Shown here: piece by piece, positions 43,848-52,695 of the stretch
Numbering within the stretch: position 1 is the stretch's first letter
Layout: every line of letters starts with the position of its first letter
NCBI GenBank assembly: GCA_045127535.1
Contig: JBGVQN010000031.1
Span: 1-53,508 of the forward strand
Source of the DNA: UBA2942 sp045127535
Lineage (GTDB): Bacteria; Bacillota; Clostridia; Lachnospirales; Lachnospiraceae
Length of the DNA stretch: 53,508 nucleotides
Direction: 5' to 3'
The notes under the pieces: generated by a model
Told to the model about the DNA's origin: nothing
Seen by the model: the letters and a program-made list of their open reading frames with translations, nothing else
Database searches by the model: none
Translations under genes and position numbers: made by a program

Positions 43848-44515
43848 AGCTGCACCTCCGATAATCTTCCATCCCGGATATGAATGACCCGGGAAGCCTG
43901 GCGGGCTACATCATTGTCATGGGTAATGAGCACAATGGTATTGCCCTGTGCATGCAGCTCATGGAACATAGCCATAATCTCTTCACTGGTTTTGGAGTCC
44001 AGATTCCCCGTAGGTTCATCCGCCAGGATCAGGGAAGGCTTTGTCACCAGTGCTCTGGCAATGGCCACACGCTGCTGCTGACCACCAGAAAGCTCCGTAG
44101 GCAGATGCTTTGCACGCTTCTGCAGACCCACCCGTTCCAGAGCTTCACTGACTCTGGCCTGTCTCTCTGCCCGCTTGACTCCCTGGTAAATGAGAGGCAG
44201 TTCCACATTTTCTTCTGCAGTGAGCTTTGCAATCAGATTAAAGTTCTGGAATACAAAACCGATTTTTCTGTTGCGCACCTGTGCCAGCTGGTTTTCCGTA
44301 TAATGCTCAATGGGAATTCCCTCCAGCAGGTAGGTTCCTGCATCTGCCACATCCAGACAGCCGATAATATTCATCAAAGTAGATTTACCACTGCCGGAAG
44401 GGCCAATGATGCTCACAAACTCGTGGGGATAAATATGCATGGTAGCATGATCCCGTGCCCGCACCCGCTCATCTCCTACCAGATATACTTTCGATATATC
44501 CTGAAAATCAATCAT
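43844..44515 (-). CDS. MacB/LolD-type ABC transporter ATP-binding protein
   Basis: Drives the permease next to it. Walker A GPSGSGKSTLMNIIG, the Q loop FVFQNFNL, signature LSGGQQQRVAIARALV, Walker B LILADEPTGNLDS and the H-loop ITHDNDVA are all intact. 223 residues, typical. It sits between the first adaptor gene and the permease gene. Confidence 0.95.
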   Translation of the reverse strand: MIDFQDISKVYLVGDERVRARDHATMHIYPHEFVSIIGPSGSGKSTLMNIIGCLDVADAGTYLLEGIPIEHYTENQLAQVRNRKIGFVFQNFNLIAKLTAEENVELPLIYQGVKRAERQARVSEALERVGLQKRAKHLPTELSGGQQQRVAIARALVTKPSLILADEPTGNLDSKTSEEIMAMFHELHAQGNTIVLITHDNDVARQASRVIHIRDGRLSEVQL

Positions 44516-44536
44516 AATAGCGATCCTCCATTCCTA

Positions 44537-46261
44537 TTAATTTCCAGATCCGCCTCTGCCCCCAGGCATACCACCGCCGGAAGGCATATCTCCGCCAGAA
44601 GGCATATTTCCTCCAGAAGGCATATCCCCACCTTCAAAATCTCCAAAATTCATATTTCCTCCATTGCCAAAAGGTGACTCCATGCTTTCTGACTCTGTAT
44701 AATAAACAGTTTCTCCTTCGCTAAGACCTGAAGTAATCTCCACATAGGTACTGTTGGAAAGACCGGTCACTACCTCTTTCATGCCGCTGTATTCTCCGGT
44801 TTCTTCATTGTATTCTGTATATACATAAGCAGTTGCACTGGTCTGATGCAATGCTTCTATTGGAATCAGTACTGCGTCCTCAACACCCTCAATCTTTACC
44901 ACAGCCTCTGCTGTCATACCAGGGAGCATCTGTGCATTCTTATCCAATGTAATTTCCGCAGAATACTGGGTCACACCGGATGAACTGGTTGCGCTTTTGC
45001 TGATATCTGTAACCGTTCCGGCAAAAGTATCCTCCCCTATGGACTGAATGGTCACTTCCACTTCCTGCCCTTCTTCCAGGGAAAGAATATCGGTTTCATC
45101 TACACTGATGGTAAAACTCATGTACAGGTTCGGGGAAAGGGTAAGTACAGATGTTTCTTCCTCCTCACTGCCTGAACCAAGGCTTGTGGAGGTACTGCTG
45201 TCTCCTTCCTTATAATCAATGCTGTTTACAGAACCAGAAAAAGGTGCCAGCAATGCTCCTGCCTGATGAAGGGAAAGCAGTTCTAATAATTCCTCTTCTT
45301 TTTCGGCACGCTCTTGTAACAATGTTTCATATCCAGCGGTATATTCTGTATCTTCTAAAGAAATGACTGCAGTATCTGCGCTGACAGACTGGTTTTCACT
45401 TACATTCACTGCGCTTATGGTGCCTGTAACTCCCGTAATCCGCAGGGCATTGTGAACATACAGGGTGCCTGTGCCAAGCTCATTGCCATCTGAATCCTTT
45501 ACAGTAACAGCCTCATCTACTGCTGTCCCATCATCTGTCACCAGAATCACTGCTGTTCCATCATCTGCTTCCTCTACAGAACCGGACAGTTCACTGCCAT
45601 CCCCCCGGACAACAGTTACCCCATCTCCTTCTGCCAGAGAATCATTGGAAATATCCAAGGCCATATAACCATCCAGGGAAATTACCATCAAAACACCATT
45701 CTCATACATACACTTTGATACATCACCATCTTCCTGGGCGTAGATTTTCTTTACCCGCCCGGCAACACCTGCTGTAATGGTATCCGCCACTGTATCATCC
45801 TTTGCCTCTGCAATCTGCTCATCCAGGGACTCTAACTCTTCCTGTATAGAAGTCATGGCATTTACAATAGATGCACTGTTCAGCATTGCAATGGTATCTC
45901 CCTCTTCTACACTGTCATTGGCAGATACCAGGATTTCTTCTATTTCCACTCCTGCAGGAACTGTAATGGTTTCCAGATCCACATCTGACAAAGTACCGGA
46001 ACCGGATACTGTAGTGCTGATGCTGCCTACAGTGGCCTGGGCAGAAATCACTTCTTCTCCTGTAGATCCAAACTCATCTTTTACTTTGTTTTTTAGGGAA
46101 ATGACTGCTGCTGTAAGGCCAATTCCCACTACAGCCACAATGACAGCAACCGTTATCATTATTTTGCGCTTCCGCTTTTTCTTTGCGTTTCCAAGTGCTT
46201 CAAACAAAACATCATCCTGACTGGACTGGTTGTTAGATTGATTTTTGGACTTTTTTCCCAT
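44537..46261 (-). CDS. HlyD/MacA-like adaptor protein, first gene of the export operon
   Basis: A Lys/Arg-rich start and one membrane helix (residues about 34-52, IMITVAVIVAVVGIGLTAAV) precede barrel-sandwich and beta-barrel domains (ITVPAGVEIEEILVSANDSV; VKKIYAQEDGDV; LYMSFTISVDETDILSLEEG). The last 40 residues are a Gly/Met/Pro/Ser tail (NMPSGGDMPSGGGMPGG). Clearly related to the 807-residue adaptor at the end of the operon but without its Ser/Thr/Glu block. AGGAG lies 7 nt before the ATG. Operon order: adaptor, ATPase, permease, second adaptor. Confidence 0.88.
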   Translation of the reverse strand: MGKKSKNQSNNQSSQDDVLFEALGNAKKKRKRKIMITVAVIVAVVGIGLTAAVISLKNKVKDEFGSTGEEVISAQATVGSISTTVSGSGTLSDVDLETITVPAGVEIEEILVSANDSVEEGDTIAMLNSASIVNAMTSIQEELESLDEQIAEAKDDTVADTITAGVAGRVKKIYAQEDGDVSKCMYENGVLMVISLDGYMALDISNDSLAEGDGVTVVRGDGSELSGSVEEADDGTAVILVTDDGTAVDEAVTVKDSDGNELGTGTLYVHNALRITGVTGTISAVNVSENQSVSADTAVISLEDTEYTAGYETLLQERAEKEEELLELLSLHQAGALLAPFSGSVNSIDYKEGDSSTSTSLGSGSEEEETSVLTLSPNLYMSFTISVDETDILSLEEGQEVEVTIQSIGEDTFAGTVTDISKSATSSSGVTQYSAEITLDKNAQMLPGMTAEAVVKIEGVEDAVLIPIEALHQTSATAYVYTEYNEETGEYSGMKEVVTGLSNSTYVEITSGLSEGETVYYTESESMESPFGNGGNMNFGDFEGGDMPSGGNMPSGGDMPSGGGMPGGRGGSGN

Positions 46262-46395
46262 AACAATCTCCTTTTTTTCTAAAGATGCTTCCCATTCTAC
46301 CCTCTCAGCCTAAACTGAAACTTAATTCAGGGCCACATTTTTATGAACATTTTGTGAAAGTATGTGAAACCTGCTCCTGCTTTCCGGACTCATCT

Positions 46396-46444
46396 AAAAA
46401 ATGCCCCCGATGCAAATTCATTCATCTGCATGGGGAGCATTTTA
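46396..46444 (-). terminator. Terminator of iorA-iorB-paaK
   Basis: AAAATGC(T)CCC...GGGGGCATTTTTT: a long stem (with inner ATGCA/TGCAT) and a T6 tract on the minus strand, 47 bp past the paaK stop. Confidence 0.8.
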
Positions 46445-46490
46445 TTACGGCATCCTTCCAGATCCTGTTTTCAATCCAAATTCCTATATG

Positions 46491-47726
46491 TTAATCCAGA
46501 CGCCTGTCAATGACTCTCTTGGTCTTCTTCTCACTTCTTGGCAGGCCGCCCATAGGCATGGTTTCTACCTCGGGGGTCATATTGACCTTATTCTTAAAGC
46601 GGAACTTCAGCTCATTTGCCACCTGTTCTCCGTCAGCACCGTCCTCGATCTCCACAGATACAGTCATCACATCCTTGCCGTTGACATGGTCAATGGTGAC
46701 TAAGTATTCGCTGGAAGCGCCCCTGGTGTCCCGGATGAATTCCTCTACCTGGCTTGGGAACATGTTGACGCCCTTTACCTTAAACATATCATCTGTACGT
46801 CCCATAATGATGTCGATACGGGGATAGGTCCTGCCGCATGGACAGTCTCCAGGAATGATGCGGGACAGGTCATGGGTACGGAAGCGGATGAGAGGCGCTC
46901 CTTCTTTGACCAGAGTGGTCAGGACGATCTCTCCTACTTCACCGTCCGGTACTGGTTCCCCGGTTACCGGGTCTACGATCTCAATATACAGGTAATCATC
47001 CCAGATGTGCATACCGGTCTCATGCTCACAGTTGATGCCGATACCAGGTCCGTACACCTCGGTCAGTCCGTAAATATCGTACAGTTCAATGCCCAAAGAT
47101 TCCTTGATGCGGGTACGCATCTTTTCGCCCCAGCGCTCAGAGCCAATGACTCCCTTTTTCAGACGGATCTTGTCCTTTAAACCACGCCTGGAGATCTGCT
47201 CTGCAAGCAGCAGTGCGTAAGAGGATGTGGCACAAATGACAGTACTGCCCAGATCCTGCATCATCTGCAGCTGCTTTTCTGTGTTGCCCGGGCCCATTGG
47301 CACTGCCATGGCGCCTAACTTTTCACAGCCGGCCTGAAAACCTATGCCTGCTGTCCACAGACCATAGCCTGGGGTGATCTGGATGCGGTCTTTGTTGGTA
47401 ATGCCTGCTGTCTCATAGCATCTGGCAAACATGGTTGCCCAGTCGTCTACGTCCTTGGCAGTATAAGGGATGATGACAGGTGTGCCGGTGGTGCCTGAGG
47501 AAGAATGGATCCGCACGATCTCTTCTTCCGGCACTGCCATCAGTCCCAGTGGGTAGGCTTCCCGCAGGTCTTCTTTGCTGCAGAATGGAAGCTTTTCAAA
47601 ATCTTCTGCGGTCTGGATGGCATCAATATCAATGCCTGCGATCCGCTTTCCATAAAAATGCTCAGTCTGCGCCAGACGCTTTAACTGAGCCTTTACCAGC
47701 TCTAACTGCTTCTCGCTGATTTTCAT
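46491..47726 (-). CDS. paaK: Phenylacetate-CoA ligase family protein (aryl-acetate:CoA ligase)
   Basis: Activates phenylacetate or a related arylacetate to its CoA thioester using ATP. Adenylate-forming motifs: IHSSSGTTGTPVIIPY, YDIYGLTEVYGPG and the C-terminal domain from FRTHDLSRIIPGDC. 411 residues, the short anaerobic type. AGAGG precedes the ATG. Lying downstream of iorA-iorB by only 20 bp, it most likely acts on indoleacetate, phenylacetate or 4-hydroxyphenylacetate, the partners of the ferredoxin oxidoreductase. Confidence 0.92.
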   Translation of the reverse strand: MKISEKQLELVKAQLKRLAQTEHFYGKRIAGIDIDAIQTAEDFEKLPFCSKEDLREAYPLGLMAVPEEEIVRIHSSSGTTGTPVIIPYTAKDVDDWATMFARCYETAGITNKDRIQITPGYGLWTAGIGFQAGCEKLGAMAVPMGPGNTEKQLQMMQDLGSTVICATSSYALLLAEQISRRGLKDKIRLKKGVIGSERWGEKMRTRIKESLGIELYDIYGLTEVYGPGIGINCEHETGMHIWDDYLYIEIVDPVTGEPVPDGEVGEIVLTTLVKEGAPLIRFRTHDLSRIIPGDCPCGRTYPRIDIIMGRTDDMFKVKGVNMFPSQVEEFIRDTRGASSEYLVTIDHVNGKDVMTVSVEIEDGADGEQVANELKFRFKNKVNMTPEVETMPMGGLPRSEKKTKRVIDRRLD

Positions 47727-47746
47727 AATCGGTACCTCTTTCTTTT

Positions 47747-48358
47747 TTAAACGGATGCGTGCAGGGAAGTCTGCGCCTGGTATACAGAAACAGCGGTGTT
47801 GATAGCGGTTTCGTTCAGGGCATAGAATTTGGGTTTTACACCTGCTTTGACTGCTGCTTTTAATTCCTCCACGCTGATGCCCAGCTTGCCGGATGCTGCT
47901 GCAAAGGCCAACAGGACGATGTTTAAGACTTTGTGGGAGCCTATGGATTCACAGATGGCCTCTCCGTCTACTGTAATCAGGTTGGGTACCTGCTGCTGCA
48001 GGTAGGTGAGCATTTCGTCACCGGTATAGTTCATGCCGCCTAATGTGGCGGTCACAGGCTTTACTGCTTTTTGGTTGACGATCACCAGACCCTCCGGCTT
48101 TAAGTAGGACAGGTTCCGTACTGCCTCTGCCGGTTCAAAGCCAATGATGATGTCTGCTTTGCCCTGTGGGATCAGGGAGGAATAGACTTCTGCTCCGATC
48201 CTCACGTGGCTCACTACGCTGCCGCCCCGCTGTGCCATGCCGATGGTCTCAGCAGTTCTGGCTTCTTCTCCTCTGGACAGGGCGCTGGCTGCAATTAATC
48301 TGGAAGCCAGTACGGTTCCCTGTCCGCCTACGCCGCACAATAATATACTCTTACTCAT
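47747..48358 (-). CDS. iorB: Indolepyruvate ferredoxin oxidoreductase, beta (gamma-domain) subunit
   Basis: Partner of IorA. The N terminus LLCGVGGQGTVLASRLIAA and MAQRGGSVVSHVRIGAEVYS are typical of the 2-oxoacid:acceptor oxidoreductase gamma domain. 203 residues. Its ATG overlaps the iorA stop by 8 nt, with AGGAGG inside the last iorA codons, so the two subunits are made together. Confidence 0.95.
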   Translation of the reverse strand: MSKSILLCGVGGQGTVLASRLIAASALSRGEEARTAETIGMAQRGGSVVSHVRIGAEVYSSLIPQGKADIIIGFEPAEAVRNLSYLKPEGLVIVNQKAVKPVTATLGGMNYTGDEMLTYLQQQVPNLITVDGEAICESIGSHKVLNIVLLAFAAASGKLGISVEELKAAVKAGVKPKFYALNETAINTAVSVYQAQTSLHASV

Positions 48359-50138
48359 GCTGACCTCCTTTGATGGCTGCCGTCGGACATACCTGGCTGC
48401 ACAGTCCGCAGCCGGTACACATGGATGGCTCTATGGTAACTTTGCCATCCTGCATTACGATGGCAGGACAGCCCAATTCTCTGATACATTTTTTGCAGTT
48501 GATACACCTGGTTTCCTCTATAACGCAGGGCTTTTCAGACTTAACCACTGCAATACATGGGGATTTGAAAATAATTGCCTTTACGCCAGACAGGTCTGCT
48601 GCCTTTTGTACGGCTGCTACGGAAGCCTCCAGATCCAGAGGATCTACCGTTTCCACAGAGGTCACCCCAATGGCAGTCAGGATCTTTTCAATGCTGATCT
48701 TTCCTACAATGTCTCCCATCATCGTCACGCCAGTACCCGGATGAGGCTGATGTCCTGTCATGGCCGTAGTGGAATTATCCAGTACGATCAGGACGATATC
48801 CGTCTGATTATACACTGCATTGACCACACCGGTCATACCTGATGCAAAAAAGGTAGAGTCTCCAATGAAGGAAAATGCCACTGCATCCGGCTCTGTCCGC
48901 TTCAGTCCCTGGGCAATGGTCACATCTGCACCCATGCACAGACAGGTATCTACCATATCCAGAGGCTTGGCATTGCCCAGTGTATAGCATCCAATGTCTC
49001 CGCAGAAAAATGCACGTCTGCCTTTCATGGCCTGCTTGACTGCATAGAAGGATGCACGGTGAGGACAGCCTGCACACAATACCGGAGGACGTACCGGCAG
49101 AGCTGGCGCCTCTGCAGGTACAGCAGCTTCTGTCGCGATCCCCAGATAGCCCTTGACTGCTGCTGCTACGATCTCATTGGTATATTCTCCTGCACATGGC
49201 ATGGTGCCGGTGCCTTTTCCAAGGATGGTTACTTTTTTATTGTATTTTCCACACAGATAGATCAGGTTCTTTTCGATGACAGGGTCTAATTCCTCGATCA
49301 CCAGCACTTCCTCCAGACCCTCCAGGAATTCTGCTGCCAGCTGCTCCGGGAATGGATGAGGCATGCCTACTTTCAGCACCTTGACCTCCTCTTTTACATC
49401 TAACAGGGCTTCCTGTACATAGGATACGCTGACTCCCCCTGCTGCAATGCCCTTTCTGCCGCTGCCCCATACTGCATTAAATGGGTTGGCTTCCCTGGCA
49501 ATGGCACAGTTGCGTGCCTCTATCTTTTCATGGTTTGCTCTTGCAAGTCTTGGGAAAATGACCCATTTTGACGGATCCTTTACAAATCCCTCAAAAGTAT
49601 GTACCGGCTTTTCCTGAGGCACATCAATGGTTGCACAGGCATGACAGACTCTGGTGGTTGGACGGAACAGTACCGGTGTACCATACCGCTCAGAGTATGC
49701 AAATGCCTCCTGAATCATCTCATATGCTTCTTCCGGAGAAGCAGGGTCAAATACCGGCAGCTTGGAATACTCTGCAAACTTTCTGGTGTCCTGCTCTGTC
49801 TGGGAGGAGATGGGACCCGGATCATCTGCCACTACTACGACCATACCGCCCTTGACACCAATATAGGCCAGACACATCAGAGGGTCAGATGCCACATTTA
49901 AGCCTACCTGCTTCATGGTGATCATGGTCCTGGCACCTGCATAGGAGGCGCCTGCTGCCACCTCTAAGGCGGCCTTTTCATTGACGGACCATTCCACATA
50001 GATGCTGCCGTCGTTATTCTTTGCAACGGTCTCTAATACCTCTGTAGAGGGGGTTCCCGGATATCCTGCTACCAGGTTTACCCCTGCTAAAATGGCACCC
50101 TTTGCAATTGCTTCATTACCCATTAATAACTGCTTCAC
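48351..50138 (-). CDS. iorA: Indolepyruvate ferredoxin oxidoreductase, alpha subunit
   Basis: Interconverts aryl pyruvates and aryl-acetyl-CoA with CoA, ferredoxin and thiamine diphosphate. The pyrimidine-binding part is N-terminal (VAGYPGTPSTEVLETVAKN; YVEWSVNEKAALEVAAGASY) and the TPP core is CGDIGCYTLGNAKPL ... FIGDSTFFASGMTG. The C terminus has two 4Fe-4S motifs, CINCKKCIRELGCP and CTGCGLCSQVCP. GTG start, AAGGAG 6 nt upstream. The reaction is reversible, so it can also make indolepyruvate from indoleacetyl-CoA. Confidence 0.96.
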   Translation of the reverse strand: MKQLLMGNEAIAKGAILAGVNLVAGYPGTPSTEVLETVAKNNDGSIYVEWSVNEKAALEVAAGASYAGARTMITMKQVGLNVASDPLMCLAYIGVKGGMVVVVADDPGPISSQTEQDTRKFAEYSKLPVFDPASPEEAYEMIQEAFAYSERYGTPVLFRPTTRVCHACATIDVPQEKPVHTFEGFVKDPSKWVIFPRLARANHEKIEARNCAIAREANPFNAVWGSGRKGIAAGGVSVSYVQEALLDVKEEVKVLKVGMPHPFPEQLAAEFLEGLEEVLVIEELDPVIEKNLIYLCGKYNKKVTILGKGTGTMPCAGEYTNEIVAAAVKGYLGIATEAAVPAEAPALPVRPPVLCAGCPHRASFYAVKQAMKGRRAFFCGDIGCYTLGNAKPLDMVDTCLCMGADVTIAQGLKRTEPDAVAFSFIGDSTFFASGMTGVVNAVYNQTDIVLIVLDNSTTAMTGHQPHPGTGVTMMGDIVGKISIEKILTAIGVTSVETVDPLDLEASVAAVQKAADLSGVKAIIFKSPCIAVVKSEKPCVIEETRCINCKKCIRELGCPAIVMQDGKVTIEPSMCTGCGLCSQVCPTAAIKGGQHE

Positions 50139-50221
50139 AAATACTCCTTCCTGTCAGAATGCTGCTGGCATTTCTGACTGCCTTTTCTCTATCTCATATC
50201 ATTGTCTTTCTGCTGATACAA

Positions 50222-50480
50222 AAAAATAAGCCTGTCCTTTCCATACAAAAGGACAGACTGTAAGATCTGCGGTACCACCTTTTTTGGCTGAACGCCCACT
50301 CCATACAAATATGCTGACACATATTTTACCGTTAACGCCGGTCTACGTCTGCAGATACTAAGCTTGCGCCTTTCCCCTTGCCCTCAGCGGCCCATTTTCA
50401 AAACAGCGTTCCGCAGGATTCTCAGCCTCTCCTGCTCTCTGTGGGGTGCCTTGTTTTGTTTTATTTCCGCTTCATAGGTT
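50222..50480 (-). promoter_or_regulatory. T-box leader, specifier reads TGG (tryptophan)
   Basis: Read on the minus strand, GCGG (50470-50467) pairs with CCGC (50390-50387) and AAAACA with TGTTTT around an internal loop TGAAAATGGG. The triplet TGG (50394-50392), one purine before the lower stem, is in the specifier position. AGAGAG and the GGCTGAGAA loop are the usual Stem I features. The T-box AGGTGGTACCGC (50280-50269) follows, then a terminator stem, AGTCTGTCCTTT/AAAGGACAGGCT with T7 (50221-50259). Uncharged tRNA should switch iorA-iorB-paaK on. The UGGU of the T-box would pair with A73, or wobble with G73. Confidence 0.85.
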
Positions 50481-50488
50481 TGTTACTC

Positions 50489-50517
50489 ATTATATCCCTT
50501 TCAAAATCTTTCGTCAA
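50489..50517 (-). promoter_or_regulatory. Promoter of the T-box operon
   Basis: Minus-strand TTGACG (50512-50517), 17-bp spacer and TATAAT (50489-50494), about 20 bp before Stem I of the T-box. Confidence 0.85.
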
Positions 50518-50630
50518 CCCTTTCCCCTTGATTTTCAGGCGTTTCGATGCTTTTTACTGATTGGGGGCAGGTGTTTTGGTTTTCTGTGGCTGCTGCTTAT
50601 GCCTGCTTTTTTTCAAAACAGCTGTACTGG

Positions 50631-51506
50631 TCACTGTGTGTCCTTTTCCACATATTCTTTTTCCAGGGTAAATCCCTTGCCCTTTACTTCTCTTACGCTG
50701 GAGATCATCATAAAGGCATTGCTGTCTGCCTGGTGGACAAGACGCTCAACGCTGCGCAGTTCTCTGGCAGACACCACAGTAAACAACAATTCTGTCTCCT
50801 GCTCCAGGTAACCGGTTTTGCCCATCAGCACAGTCACGCCCCGATCTGCATCCTCCAGGATCCGCCTGCGGATCTCACCGCTGTGGGCGCTGACCACCTT
50901 GATCTCCAGCTGTCCGGTTCCAAGCATCAGCACCTTATCCATAGCCACTGTATAAATCAACACCAACAAAATGCTGTATAAAAACTGTTCACTGCTGCAC
51001 TGTCCGCACTGCATCAGCAATACCAGTATATCAAATACATACACCAGCACAGACACCGGCCATCCAAACAGACGGTGCAGCACCAGAGGCGGAATGTCCA
51101 TACCACCTGTAGAAGAACCTGTCCGGATCACCAGTCCAATGGCAATGCCTACACACAGGCCTCCAAACACTGCACACAGCATAGGGTCCTCTGTCAATGG
51201 TACATCTCCCAGTACACGGGCAGACAATTCCAAAGCAGTGGGATAATAAAAGGTACTCAATGCTGTCGTAATGGCAAACTTTTTTCCAAGAAAGCATGCA
51301 CCAATGATAAACAGCACTGCATTCACCATCAATGCAGACAGGGATACCGACAGCCCTGCTACTTTCTCCAAAAACAGGGCAATACCTGTGGTGCCGCCCA
51401 TGATCAGGCCTCCTGTTTCCACAAAGCAGACCACACCAAAGGCACACAAGGTATTCCCCAGTATGACCAACACAATTTCCAACAGTAAATTTACCGCCTT
51501 TTTCAT
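50631..51506 (-). CDS. yitT: YitT-family membrane protein
   Basis: Five or six membrane helices (LLLEIVLVILGNTLCAFGVV; GLVIRTGSSTGGMDIPPLVL), the second containing the conserved RTGSSTGGMD of YitT proteins, and a C-terminal cytoplasmic DUF2179 domain (IKVVSAHSGEIRRRILEDAD; LFTVVSARELRSVERLV). 291 residues, normal. AGGAGGG lies 6 nt before the ATG and abuts repeat copy C. Physiological role not known. Confidence 0.9.
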   Translation of the reverse strand: MKKAVNLLLEIVLVILGNTLCAFGVVCFVETGGLIMGGTTGIALFLEKVAGLSVSLSALMVNAVLFIIGACFLGKKFAITTALSTFYYPTALELSARVLGDVPLTEDPMLCAVFGGLCVGIAIGLVIRTGSSTGGMDIPPLVLHRLFGWPVSVLVYVFDILVLLMQCGQCSSEQFLYSILLVLIYTVAMDKVLMLGTGQLEIKVVSAHSGEIRRRILEDADRGVTVLMGKTGYLEQETELLFTVVSARELRSVERLVHQADSNAFMMISSVREVKGKGFTLEKEYVEKDTQ

Positions 51507-51531
51507 AGGTTCCCTCCTTGCTTTTAAAACA

Positions 51532-51740
51532 TATTACCGGACGCTTTGGGAAGTATCTGTAAGAAAATATTTTTACGCAGGGCACGCTCTCGCTTCAGTG
51601 AAAACGCAGCGGTACTAATAAATTTTGTGCCTGTGGCACAAAATTTAAAGTGCCGGCGTTTTCAAGAGTCCTGCTTAAAAAATATTTTCTTACAGATACT
51701 TCCCAAAGCTGATAGTGAATACAGTTTTGCAATTACCTAA
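51532..51740. repeat. MITE-like palindromic repeat, copy C
   Basis: It is in the opposite orientation to copy A and shares its inner module (GGTGAAAACG-type and CGTTTTCAAGAGTCCTGC) around a different centre, AAATTTTGTGCC-TGT-GGCACAAAATTT. The right end, GTTTTGCAATTACCTA, matches the family; the left end is degenerate and no clear flanking duplication is seen. It lies between yitT and spmA. Confidence 0.75.
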
Positions 51741-51793
51741 TGCTGGTGCTTCTGCCCATGGATTTCTCAATTCCTGGTATGCTCTATCCTCTA

Positions 51794-52468
51794 TCATGCT
51801 TCCCTGGTGGGTTTTTTACTCATCAATTTGCAAAATAAGATCCCCACTATGGTACTAAATGCAGTGGCGATCAGCGCAGGCCCTACTACGGCAGCAGGGT
51901 CTGCACTGCCATACTGGGTACGGTATGCAATGATATTGACCGGGATCAGCTGTAAGGAGGAAATGTTTAATACCAGAAAGGTACACATCTCATCACTGGC
52001 AGTCTGACGGTGCCTGGGCTTTGCTTCTTTACTTTTGGCAGATGCAGGATCCAGTGAAAGTCTTTCCGGGGACTGCTGTCTGTCTGCTGCTGCCCGTTCT
52101 TCCTCTAATCTGGCCAGTTCTTCCATGGCCTGCAGACCTGCAGGTGTGGCTGCCCAGCCAAGTCCCAGCATATTTGCCACAAAATTGGTACTAATGTATT
52201 CCCGGGACTTGTGGTGCTTTGGAATATAGGGAAAAAGAAAATTCAACACCGGCTGCAGCAGTCTGTTTAACTGCTCCAGCAGACCGCTTTTGGTAGCGAT
52301 TTTCATGAGTCCTGTCCACATGCCCATGACCCCTGCCATTACCATGCAAAGCTCCACTGCCTCTCTGGCAGAGCTTAATGCCCCTTCTGTAACAGAAGCC
52401 AGATTTCCATGAAATCCGGCCCATACGATCCCTGTTAATATCATGCCTGCCCATAGCCAGTTTAACAT
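51794..52468 (-). CDS. spmA: Spore maturation protein A
   Basis: Membrane protein of the nucleoside-recognition (gate) domain family. Characteristic parts: MLNWLWAGMILTGIVWAGFH, CMVMAGVMGMWTGLMKIA, FVANMLGLGWAATPAGLQAM and LVLNISSLQLIPVNIIAYR. 224 residues, slightly long owing to a polar insert around 135-165. Start at MLNWLW, where GGAG lies 6 nt upstream; earlier in-frame ATGs lack this. spmB, normally its immediate neighbour, is 15 kb away. Confidence 0.93.
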   Translation of the reverse strand: MLNWLWAGMILTGIVWAGFHGNLASVTEGALSSAREAVELCMVMAGVMGMWTGLMKIATKSGLLEQLNRLLQPVLNFLFPYIPKHHKSREYISTNFVANMLGLGWAATPAGLQAMEELARLEEERAAADRQQSPERLSLDPASAKSKEAKPRHRQTASDEMCTFLVLNISSLQLIPVNIIAYRTQYGSADPAAVVGPALIATAFSTIVGILFCKLMSKKPTREA

Positions 52469-52695
52469 ACCAAGCTCCATTCCATGCAATTTGTCCCGCA
52501 GGAAACGCCTGCTGTGGAGCCGCCCTGTTCAGGGGATGCTGCACACAACAGACAACTCCCGGCTCCTGCTGCAAAAACATTTGCTCTGTTACAGCATACG
52601 TCTGGTCTGAAATAAATATGCACGGTGTCTGAAACATGGACAGTGTTTCTGCCAAAATGGCAGCAGTCTTTCTGATCAAAATGATACTATCGATC
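52469..52695. other. Gap between rsmI and spmA
   Basis: About 227 bp. An open frame runs through it on the minus strand and into spmA, but it has no ribosome site and no recognisable family. No terminator or promoter is convincing. Confidence 0.35.

Noticed and set aside
9535..51740. The scattered palindromes as a CRISPR array
   Set aside because: Copies are far apart, differ in size and centre, and have flanking duplications; there is no repeat-spacer periodicity or cas gene.
52490..52679. An open minus-strand frame upstream of spmA (beginning MIRKTAAILAE)
   Set aside because: No ribosome site and no recognisable family; it runs out of frame into spmA. A degraded gene remains possible but cannot be supported.
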